DNA of 64,000 bases from Triplophysa rosa. Its lineage: Eukaryota > Chordata > Actinopteri > Cypriniformes > Nemacheilidae. Position numbers and translations under genes: made by a program. Shown piece after piece: positions 12,251 to 23,800 of this stretch; within the stretch, counting starts at the first letter, position 1; the number at the start of each line of letters is the position of its first letter. The notes under the pieces were generated by a model that saw only the letters and a program-made list of their open reading frames with translations, made no database searches and was not told the DNA's origin. Location of the stretch: contig NC_079892.1 in assembly GCF_024868665.1 (NCBI RefSeq), positions 4,067,607 through 4,131,606 on the forward strand. Reading direction: 5' to 3'.

Positions 12251-12726
12251 TGTCAGGCTCGAGGTGAGATGGAAAGCCGGCCCACTGTACAAACAAATGA
12301 CCAAATTACACATTGGAATGGCAAATAGGCATTTTTGACCCACACTGCATTATCAACGCAAATGTCGTGGAGTAGACTCCCAAAGAAAACATATAGTACT
12401 ACAGTACAGTGTAGTAGCCTATACTTTCAATGCGTCGTTTGTAACGCAATTTGGCAACTGCATAAATGAAAATGTACTTCAAGACTACTTTGTGAATTCT
12501 ATCCTTACATAAAACACAACAAAAGACAAGAATAAAATGAAAGTTTTGTTTCATAACAAACTATACTGTGGGTTTGTTAACCTATGTCAAGTTATCTGGC
12601 ATGTTGTAAATGCTCTAAAAAAATAAATGTATTCATTTATACCTGAATTGTCTTTACATTTTACTTTTTAAATAAAATATAGGGTTATTAAAGGACCTTA
12701 TATAACCTATAAGCCTTGTAACCCTT

Positions 12727-12968
12727 TACACACTTTTAAAAAAGGATGCGTTAATTATGAACACATTGTTTGTGTTTTGCAATTTAACACATGTTGTTTT
12801 AACATGTTTTGTGTTGATTTTGTATTAAATAAATGAAAGGGACAAGTTGTGTTGAAAACACAAAATGTGTTTTCCCAGAAATAACACAAAGATGTGTTCA
12901 ATTAAGGATAACACATTTTGTGTGTTGTCCTTAACCAGACACAAAATGTGTTGTTTTAACACGGTGTA
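12727..12968. mobile_element. Interspersed repeat rich in ACACA/TGTGT palindromes
   Basis: The region is built from inverted copies of AACACATTTTGTGTT-like units, for example ACAAAATGTGTTTT and AACACATTTTGTGTGTTG. Its ends near TTACACACTTTT and AACACGGTGTA are roughly complementary. This is typical of a small fish foldback repeat. No protein is encoded and the family was not named. Confidence 0.6.
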
Positions 12969-12969
12969 T

Positions 12970-14580
12970 ATTTAACAAATGCTCAAATCATTTATTTAGG
13001 AAAAACAGTGGAGACGTTAAAATAAATGGCCAATTATTGGCAAATCTGTCTAAGCATGATAGTGGTCAATCACTAAAAAATAAGGAATACCCTACAAATC
13101 ACCCCAGCAAAAATCCTTTTATCAATATCACCTCTAAAACTCTATACTATATAAAGGTTTTACAGCGGTTACAGTGTCTAATGAGTCCTAAGACTACATC
13201 CCATAATAATAAATGTTCAGACTGAGAACAGACTTAAGATCAGTTTGGCTGCTTTGTAAACGTGTTTATGGACCTCAGTCTCACAGGCAAGAACAAATTT
13301 ACGGGCGTGTTTATAGAGCACACAAGCACTTGGTCCCTCATAATGCGAGGCGTTTTACTGGGTTACACAATACACATGACACCAATAGAAAAACAGAGCA
13401 ACACATTTTAAAACACACATAAAAATGTATGAATCTAATTGCATTAGATAAAAATATATAATCGCCTTGGAATTATAAGGGACATTTGTGTCAAAATGAT
13501 TCTGTGACAACTTATTTACATTATGTGAAGTTTTATTTCTTTGCATTGTGTACATTTTGGGACTTCATGTTTAGAAAACAAAAAGGTTTTATCTACCAAG
13601 TCAAATGGAATGCAAAAACGTTCTCTCAAAACTGCTCAGAATGCAGAACCAATTCCAAGGCACAAATTTATTATGGATTTTGTGACGTAATGATGCCAAA
13701 CATTTTTTTTTTAAGTATACTGACTTTTAACCCACCGATCTTAAGGAAAGTTTCTCTTAAGTGGTGAAGTTCAACACATTACTAAGATTTAATCAAATAT
13801 TGTCTTTGATATACGGTTTCAAATATACAAATGCAACATTAATCAATCAACATTTTTTACATTGTACATTTAAAACAACACAAGTGCTTTACACTTCAGA
13901 AATGTCAAAAAAAGCACAATACCACTACACACAAACACTAATAGCTCATAATATCTATTGTTTTTTTTTTATCAAACACTGTTAATGTATATAACAAGGA
14001 ATTTAACCTATTAAAGTTTATAATCAAAATCAGATTAAGCACACAAACACAAGGGATTTGTTGTCATTACAGGAGCTCTACAGCATAAGAAATAAAAAGT
14101 ATTAGACTTAAAAGCATAAAAAGGTAAAGTAAATAATAAATAACAAGGTGTAATGAACGTTATTACAGCTGTGCCTAGCAAGCAAAATGTGTATAATGTA
14201 AATTTTAATAATCATTAAAAAAAATATGTACTAAAACAAAAATGATGATGTTCCCCTTTCTAGTGACTTTCATTATCAGAATGTAAAACAATTTTGGCAA
14301 GTTGGCTTTAAAAAAGGTGAATTTGACTAAAATGTCAGTAGCTTGCATCCCTGTATTTTACAAAATCGAGTTAAATGTTTTGCTTACATTTTTTTATATG
14401 TAATTTTGATTCATATTTTGCAACCTAATTTCATGACTTTCGGGCGTTTGTATCCAAATACTTTCTGGGAGCCCCTATGCAATGAACTCATTTCATTCCA
14501 TTTGATCATCTCTAATCTTTGTCCAACATTGATTTTAATATTCAACATGCTAAAGCAGCTATAATGGTCACAGCTAATTA
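12970..14580. other. AT-rich non-coding DNA
   Basis: Several 60-90 codon frames occur on the plus strand (13486-13985), but they are AT-rich, overlap frames on the other strand and show no known domain. No gene, RNA or element is supported. Confidence 0.5.
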
Positions 14581-14589
14581 CAGGCATGG

Positions 14590-15330
14590 ATATTCTCACC
14601 AAAGCCCCTCTTGTCACACTTTATTTTTCACAGTTCGACATCAACCCCACCCAGAAACACACTCCCAATTTTCCCACCCTTTGGCTCGACACCGCCTGTC
14701 AATCAAAAGACAGGCAATCAGTCATCAGCCATGAAAAGAGCCCTCTCTCTCCCTTGCCTCATTCTCTCCTATAACCTTCTTTTATTTCTTTATCCCACTC
14801 TTTCTGAATGGGCCTGACATATTTAATCTCCATCACGCCTCTTCTAAATTCCCGCCGTGGTCCTGACCGTGTCCGCCATTGGCTGGCCTAATCACAGCAG
14901 AGGCAGACAGTGGTGTCTTTTTTTAGGGGGCTATAGGATCAAATCGGCCCCCCGCCTCTCCCCTCTCTGTGTCTTCAGGGTCAGGCCCCCCCTCGGAATG
15001 GGGCCCTTTGAGCGCGGAAAACAGGATCATGTCGTGAATGGGGCTTGATTTAGTTTTAACAGGGGGTTGCGTCCGTCAAATAAGTGGTAAATGAATATAC
15101 ATTAGCCACGAAAGGACCGCGGGGAGGAGAGAACAGAGAGGCACAGATCTGAATGCTGAGAAGGTGGAGAAGGGGTGTGCGAGCGCAAATAGAACGGGGG
15201 GGGGGGTTCCCACTTTCCTCCACAGGAGCCCTAAAGCAGTTAATTGGAACGTTCGTTTGTTCCTTACCGTCTTTGAGATGGGAGCTATAAGATCTATGTC
15301 ACATGCTGATTTCCCACAGAGGGGAAATTA
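14590..15330. promoter_or_regulatory. GC-richer block, candidate conserved enhancer
   Basis: About 700 bp of balanced, non-repetitive sequence lies between AT-rich flanks. TGTCAATCA at 14698-14706 matches the composite PBX/MEIS site. CCTTTGA near 15004 matches TCF/LEF. An inverted CCAAT box (ATTGG) occurs near 14878. An 11-base G run lies at 15196-15206. Frames on the plus strand overlap each other and look incidental. A developmental enhancer is suggested by texture and motifs only. Confidence 0.4.
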
Positions 15331-15339
15331 AAGGCTTGC

Positions 15340-17520
15340 GTCTACAGCTTTAGATTGAAAAACTATTTGTTTGTGCCTTTGATATTGTAAACCATCAGCG
15401 TCCCGCACTACAAACTGAAAGTCTGGACACACCTGGGCATTTTTATTATTAGAATAACGACTATAAAAAAAAATGAAGAAGTTTATAAAGTGAGGTAAAT
15501 ATTTAGGAAGTTTGTAGTGATCTTACCAGTTTTAGTTTTCTTTGTCCATTACGTCTCTGCAGACTCAGTATTGCAGAATGCTGGATGGATGTGGCCTGCT
15601 TTTTTCTTTACTCCTACATTAAAAAAGACAAATGTTGTTTTTATTATATAAATGCAATTTCTATTAGGCACAATTCAAATCCAAGATACTGTTTTGTATA
15701 CACAAGATATTTGAATCATTTAAGCCTTAAGATCAAAATGTTTTAAGATCATAAGAAACGTATTTTACGTCCAACTTTTGACTGGCAATAGACATTTCGC
15801 TTATTTTTACACATTGACCAAAAGCACAAATTAAATTTAGGTTGTTTAAGATCATGTTACCAATCTAAATAAATAAAAGCATTTACCTGTGGCGTGCTTT
15901 GACCTCAAACATCCAGTTATGTGTTTGGTATTGTTGTTAATGGGACGGACATGTGGCATGGTCACATCTGACACCATCCAATTGACCCCAGACAAGCAGA
16001 TGTCAGGCCCTTTCACCCCAACATGAGTCCACAAGGGACATCAAGATGGTCACTGGCCACATAGGACAGGAATTGGTTCAAAACTTAAATGTAAAACTTC
16101 ATGTTTACACAGACGGGTTGGTAAACCAAAGAAAGCATACAGGATGCAGAACGAGGCGTTGCTGTCCATTGCATATATTCAAAATACTGATGTTTTACAT
16201 TTATAAACCATTCTTCATCAATCGAAATCAGACCATATGATTTTTTGGGTCATTTTTGTCAGAAGTAGCCTATATGTTTAACTGATGCTAGTGATTGTAG
16301 ACTGTAGAAAATAAACGATTTAATCTCCTGTAACAATTCAATAATTTAATCTGGCAATAAACAATAGATTTACAACTTTTTTAAACAAGGATCAACAAAC
16401 AAGTATGATACAATACTGAAGAAAAATTTAAAATATAGAAACAATTACATACAGATTGCACATTGTTGTTGTATGCATGCATGCTGACTAACATGAAAGC
16501 AATTCAAATTATAGGAGAAAAAAGATCTGTAAACAAAACATTACAGAATTTTGCTTTTGTTTGAATATTTATATCCTTTGGTGAAGACAATGTGCGGTTG
16601 CTGATTTAAGAAAAACACAGACTCTAACATTTAAAACAATTACATTATGATCAACAATATCTTAAATTTACACATGTAAAATTAATTTATTTCTATATAC
16701 TCTAGTTTAAATGAAAATGTATCTACTAGGAGGTTTAAAGGTTGTTGTTTTTTGCCACATTTTCTCTAAACACCTTATCAGGAAATTGATCATCAAATCT
16801 GTTTTTAAAAGAAATTAATTAATCTAGTTTCACCATACACTTGACTGATCAATAATCTGATGTTTGTGACACACAAATATATTAAGACCGTATAGCGACA
16901 TACAAATACATTAAGACAGTATTTACATGTCATTTAGGATATAATAAATATTCTGCTGGATGAAATGCATCTCCAGGTATTCTGCCAGGTTTGTGCTTCA
17001 TAAAAGCCAAAAGGAAATGTCCGTTTCGTTTTAGGTTTGGCTGAATGGTTGTTAACAGAGAAAAGCAGCATGGAATAATTGCCATTGACACAGATCACAA
17101 CACTGCACACGTGTTGTCTTGTGTTAGCCCTGCTCCACGAAATTCGTCTCTGTCCTGCAGGAGAAACTGTGTGTCACTTTCAACTTACAAACACATTACA
17201 GACAATAAAGACTTGCCCGTTAACTCAACGCAGTCTCCATGCGCCACCTTGTGGCAGAAAGAAGTAATACACCACCTAACTGCAGTGCTGCTGAGAAACG
17301 TGTAGCTAATTGGTTTAATACGAAAGCTTCTACACAATATATCCAGTCAACTGAATGAAATAATATTTAATAGCAGGTTTATTTTACATATAAAGTCATT
17401 ATTGAGGTGTAAAAAACAAGTGTAGGCAGGTTTGAGATGTTTCGATCTTCAGCGAATATCCAGCTGACTAAATTTACGTCATAGCTGGATCTTTCTCAGA
17501 CCTTGTAAAATAACCAAAGA
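15340..17520. other. AT-rich intergenic DNA left of rhcg
   Basis: No gene recognised. This interval lies 3' of rhcg and would include any 3' UTR extension beyond 17524. Short frames at 16046 and 17045 have no family resemblance. Confidence 0.5.
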
Positions 17521-17523
17521 ACG

Positions 17524-17529
17524 TTTATT
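17524..17529 (-). promoter_or_regulatory. Candidate polyadenylation signal of rhcg
   Basis: The minus strand reads AATAAA here, 290 bp beyond the rhcg stop codon, the first such hexamer noted downstream. It would give a 3' UTR of roughly 300 nt. The signal is common by chance in AT-rich DNA. Confidence 0.4.
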
Positions 17530-17818
17530 ATAACCCCCCAAAATATTTTATTTCATACTATTATTATAAGGTCGATTTTTAAGAACAAATGTCAATTTAA
17601 AACGTTAAGTGAATGGAGGATTCGGCGCACAAGCGCCCCCTGGTGGAGCAACAAATACAGTTTACGGGTAATAAAGGAATTGCGAAAAACTATTTAAAAC
17701 TGTGAGATTAAATTGTTTCGAGTTTAGCTAAAACCACAAACAGCTAATAACAGTCTGTAAAAAGCAACTAAAAGAAAAAATACAAATATAAAACGACATC
17801 ATTGTCGTGCACCACTAC

Positions 17819-20800
17819 TCACATGTCTGCATGTTTGTTGGGGATCATGTGATTGTTGTAAGCCAAAATAGGTGGAACACTTTCCTCATCCTCAGGAACC
17901 TACAGCCATTAATAGAAGAAACATTTAATACAATCATAGACTAACAGTACAAAACACACACATACAGCATCACATTTCTAAAATATAACTTATGCATTAA
18001 ATCAGTTGTTGTAGATTCTGTGGGGCCTGCTATATGGCAAGCATGTACGTCTTAAATAGTTATTGAGAACACAATAATGTGTGTTAAACTGAATGATGCT
18101 CTGCGATCATAACAAAACTTACCTCCCAGTAGCACTCATCATCAAAGCAGTTCTCATCTGCTGGATCGCCCCAGATGGGCAACTTAAGAATATAGCCTGT
18201 GTGTTAAAGAACAATACAAGTTAAAACGTTAAATAATAACGAAATGTAGCATTTCTCCTGACACTAACACATTCATTGAAAGCTAATGAAAGCTTGAATC
18301 ACACTGTATTTTCTAGGATTCATGTTACAAACACAAATATTGCAATATGCACATGAAATCTAAAGAGGCTGTTTACCAACAAAAATGCCGCCTCCTACTC
18401 CAAAACATAAGGCCACACAAAGTGCGGCTGCCTGAAATCCTCCTTGGATAGTGGGAACTCGCTTTCCAAAATCTCCAAAGAAGTCAAATGTATTTTTCAA
18501 GCTGAAATAGAAAAAAAATAGATGTACATGTGTGTATTTTATATTTACGCTGTGTGTATGAGAGATTTGATGTCATTTTTTACTGGCTCACCCTAATGCC
18601 CCATAAACTGGCTCGCTGGCAGCGGCGGCTGAGATGGCGCCCACAATTCCTCCGATGACCCCTGGCATGGCGTGCAGGTTATGAATGCCGCAGGTGTCTT
18701 GAATCTTCAGTTTCTCCTCCAAGAATGGCTGAGGTACAATAAACATCCCATCATTAAAACACGCAAACCAATACAAGTTTGAAATAAAAACACACAGTGT
18801 GGTTGACAGAAACCATTTTTGTTGACACCCAAATTGAACTTTAGAAATCCAAGCAACTAAAAATAAGTGTTGCATTGTGAAATCTACAGTTCAGCTATTG
18901 TGCATCTTTAAAGCCACAACAGCACATTACAATTGAATGATTGCAAGGACGATGCACTGTTTTCTGAGGAATTTATGCTTTGCCATCACAGATAGAACAG
19001 AAGACTGAATTAGAGTATAAAACTGCATAACGAGAATTCTTTCTGAAACTATGCATTTCTATGTTTGGTCTTAGTCAATAGAATCTGTCATTTTATAATT
19101 CAGTAATGAACTTCTGAAGAGTAGTGTATCTCAAAAACTATCATTTGAATTGCAAAAGTTAAATGACTACATTGGGATTATTGTATGAACTATTTTTTTA
19201 CTCCTCATTTTAAATTTGTTACAGAAACACTAATACCAGCAAAATGGATCATTTAAGATCACCTAAAACAAATCTGACAGGTAAAAAACTCACCGATATA
19301 TAAATGTAGCCCAATGTTGATATAATTCCACAAAAGAAACCTACGATCAAAGAACCGTACGGGGACAACATAAATTCAGCTGCTGTCCCTACAGCAACTC
19401 CTCCAGCCAGTGTGGAATTCTGGATGTGAACCTGAAGAGAAAAAACTGTGTTTTAGATTAGGGATCGAGCATGGATCAGATGGATCATTTCAATCACGTA
19501 TCTTAAATACAATCTGTTTTTTTTAAATGGGCATTTCCATGATGAAAAAAAACGATATAGAAGAAATGAGTTTAAATGAACCACTAGAGGGCGATACATG
19601 TGAAAGAATGACTCAAAGCTTAGGTTCAAGTAAAACACTTGAACTGCATCCAATTGAATATTATCTGTAAATATGGTATGTATCTTATAGTATACATAGT
19701 AACACAATCCAAATAACTTGGAGTCGGGATTTCCGAGGTGCTTCCAAATAGGTCTTGTGAGAACACAAGTTGTTAACAAAATTGAAAGCCACCACGCCAA
19801 AATGTTTTACAGATGCTACCATGTCTAGTTTTCCCGTTTTCTCGAACAGGCTGGACATTGCGACTGAGGTCAGGACGGTGGAGGCCAGAGCCAGGTATGT
19901 GTTGATGGCCGCTCTGTGCTGACCGTCTCCATGATCAGCAATGGCAGAATTGAAACTGGGCCAGAACATCCACAGGAACAGAGTGCCTGCGTGAACAGAT
20001 TACATAACAAAACCATCAATATGTGAATATCGTACTTAAGGAATAGTTCACCTTCAAAATGAAAATTCAGTCATCATTTACTCATCCTGTTGTCATTTTA
20101 AACCTGTGTGATTTTCTTTCTTCTGCAAAACACAAAAGAAGATATTTTGAAAAATGTTGGTAACCAAAAACCGTTGGTCCCCATTGACTTCTATTGTATG
20201 GACACAAAACTCAATGGGGGTCAATGGGGACCAATGGTTTTCGCTTACCGACATTCTTCAAAATATCTACTTTTGTGTTCTGCAGAATAAAGAAAATCAG
20301 GTTTGAAATGACAAGAGGGCGTGTCAATTATGACAGAATTTTTATTTTGAAGGTGAACTAGATAATATTTGTTTCACAGACAAGTCTTAAGGCTAGACCC
20401 AGACTAAAATAAATGCGTGACCTGTCTTAACTCAATATAACTTGCCCAGAAATATCTTAAAATATATCAGTGCCATCGTTTTGTCTCAAGATGCGCACCA
20501 GTAATGTATTCTTCTCAGGCATTTTTATAAAAGCGACGAAATATCTTAATTCAACTAAGGCACAGGCCTGGCTTAAGCTAAGCCGTGTCTGTGAAACCGG
20601 GCCGTAGTGTCATAAACGCAGTTTAATAAAAAATGATAAGATGTAGTTTTACCAATCATGGCAAAGAGGTCCGAGTGGTAGAGCGAACCGTTCAAGTGTT
20701 TGCTCTTATCCAAGTCCGGCCGATACAGAACCCACGATATGGACAGACCGAAATAAGCTCCAAACGTGTGGATCACCATAGAGCCACCAGCATCTTTAGC

Positions 20801-23800
20801 CTGACGGGGATAAAGACATCGCACAGATATTTTCTTCTTTTTAAGAGAAAGAACTGTGAATGGAATATGACATAAGAAACACATGAAAAGTTCATTTGCA
20901 AAAACAGATTCTTTTTTTTATCAAAAATCATGTTTTTTTATTGTGCATTACAAGTAATGTCAATCAAACTGCAGTTGGGTTGTTTTGATCAAGTAATCAA
21001 AAACAACAACGAAACACTATGGGGTGGTTTCCCGGACAGGGATTAGTTGAAACCAGGAATAGGGCTTAGTTAAATTAGGACTTTTAAGCAGTTTTTACAA
21101 TCATCCCTTACAAAGAAGCTTTACTGCTGTGCATTTTGAGACAAAACAAGGGCACTTGTGTATTTTAAAATATGTCACTGCAAGCTATTTTCAGTTTTAC
21201 AGCTCTAACATTTACTTTAGCCTAGTTATCCGTTTCTGCAAATGAACTCTTCATATACGGTTTGTCCAAACAGTGGAGGCCGGGAAGTATTATGTGTGCA
21301 AATAAGTGACTCACATGAAGAACATTGAGGATGATGAACTCTTCAACAGCGAACAGCGCGATGCCAAACAGGGTCATCACCAGCAGCTGAACCGGACTGA
21401 CCTTTCCCAGCACGGCACCGTAAGCTATCAGACAACTCGCCACGCAGAAATCTGCATTGATCATGCTAAAAGAAAACATTCAGAAATGAACCTAGTTGTA
21501 CTCGAACTGAACAGACGGCAGATAAACGTACTTGGTTGCCTGTGAAATCCAGGTTAGAGTCCCATAATGTAACTATGAGATTACAAGCGTCAAAGTTTGA
21601 TTTCAACCGTATATTTCACTATGATATCAATATTTGACATGGTCTTACTTAATATATTAATATACGCCAAGACTCAATATACTGTACATCAATATTAAAG
21701 ATATGAAGGTTATATTTTCACAGTACTTCATTGTACAGGCTTGTGTTCCAATTGACGTTTAAACGCTATACAAATCTCACCTGTGGGGGTTATATCGATC
21801 CCGTTCAGCTAACAAAACAACAATAAACCCACAAGGGAGAAGAAACATACTTTTCTACACCGATCTTGATCTTTCCATCGGTGTAATCCAGAGAATGAAA
21901 CCAGCCTTGCACCAGAAGAGCCCACTGGATGCCGAACGCCGCGATCAGGAAATTGAATCCCACGGCACCGAAGCCGTAGCGCTTCAAGAAGGTCATGAGG
22001 AACCCAAAGCCAACGAAGATCATGACATGTACATCTTGAAAACCTGCCGATTGAATTTATAAAACAGTTCAGTTTAACTCAATCAAAGGTGTTTATACGG
22101 CACACGCGGATCTTCAGAAGAGGTGCTGGGATCAGACGTGTCAAAAGTTCTTAATGGAGTTTAGACACGCGTGCTGGTTTCTGTGTTCTTTAAAGCACCA
22201 GTTTTGTTTTGACATAATACATTTTAAGGACCCTTTAGACAGGTGCCATCAAGAGGACCATTGAGGGACAATGGTTACATGTAATCAGCCACTTACACCC
22301 TTACGGAGATGAAAAGGGTTTACACTCCATTTAAAACCGTCACGCCCTGATGTTGACGTTCAAACATGTGCTTTGACGGGTGTAAATGTATGTAACCTGA
22401 GGTCAAAAGTAAGCAGCAGGTCATACTAAATGTAGCATATCTGAACACCGAACGAGTTTCTCAGAACAGGACTGGGTTGGGCCGCTCATTTTGTGAAGAT
22501 GTTTCGAGTATATAGAATGATTTAACAATGAAAATACACCATCACATTCCTGTAGCATTATAAATTAAACAGGTATAGAATGATTTTTTAGCGCAAAAAA
22601 AAGACGTTACATTGAAGCGCGCATGCCTGGTAGGATAATGTGACGGGTAGGATGAAATTTCAGGGCGCCGTCAAACGTTAATGACAACAGACAATACTGT
22701 GTTTTTTGGACAAGCCCTTATTTGCACTGAGAAAAATACTCTGCTGGTCATTGTTACCATAAATCGACTAGAAACCAAAACAGATTGTTCCTTAATGAGG
22801 CTGACAAGAATCATGTTTGACCTTGAAATCAGAGTCAACCACTGATATGAATCTACTCAACAGCAGGTTAAGTGTCAAAACACAACAATTAAAAGACTTC
22901 CATCCTTACAACAGTTACATGCCTGGATACCTGCACTGTAAAAACTTCTACGGAACTTTACGGTTCTTTTTTAACAGCTTTTTCATGCATAACGTAAAAC
23001 AAACCTGTAATTTTGCAGAATTTGATTGTTTCACATATATCAAATTACACAAAAAAAGACTGCAAACAAAAAGAAAATGTGTTTGTTTTTTTACTGTATT
23101 TTACTGCCAGCCCAGCAGTCAGAATATTGCCTTTTTACAGGATTTTTTTACAGTGTGTGCTTTTTATTTAAACTTGCTATTAGAACATTCCTATTAACAA
23201 GTATACTTTCAGTATAAGTATTTCTAAAGAAAATGGTAGTTGTAAACTAGTGAAACCAGGAAGAAAAAGTGCTCTATCTTCATGCACTAATTTTGTCCTT
23301 AAACGGATACTTCACCCAAAAATGATAATTCTGTCATCATGTACACTGTGTCTACACCGACACGACAAAAGACATTAGAAACGCATTAAGAACAAGCAGG
23401 GTGTCATGTCGCGTCGCGCCTGTTGTAGACACGGTGTTACTCACCCTTAGATTTTTCCAAACCTGTATAAATTTATTTGTTTTGCTGAACACACGGGAAG
23501 AAATTTGGAAGAATGTCACATCTCACGCACCAGATTTGAGGGTGAATAAATGATGACAGATTATTCAATTCTGGGCGAAGTATCCCTTTACATTTAAAAA
23601 ACTGTCTACTATTGTGTACTCAACCGTGCTATTTTGGGACACCATGAATAGAAGACTAAAGATTATATTTTTAATATTAAAGTCCGGGTGAAATTAAAAA
23701 TGACTAATCTTATTTTTTCATGAAATATTGTAGCTCTTATAGTAAATAGCTTATCATGTGGGTCATTTACTTTTTTAAATTCATGTACCCTCATAATCTT

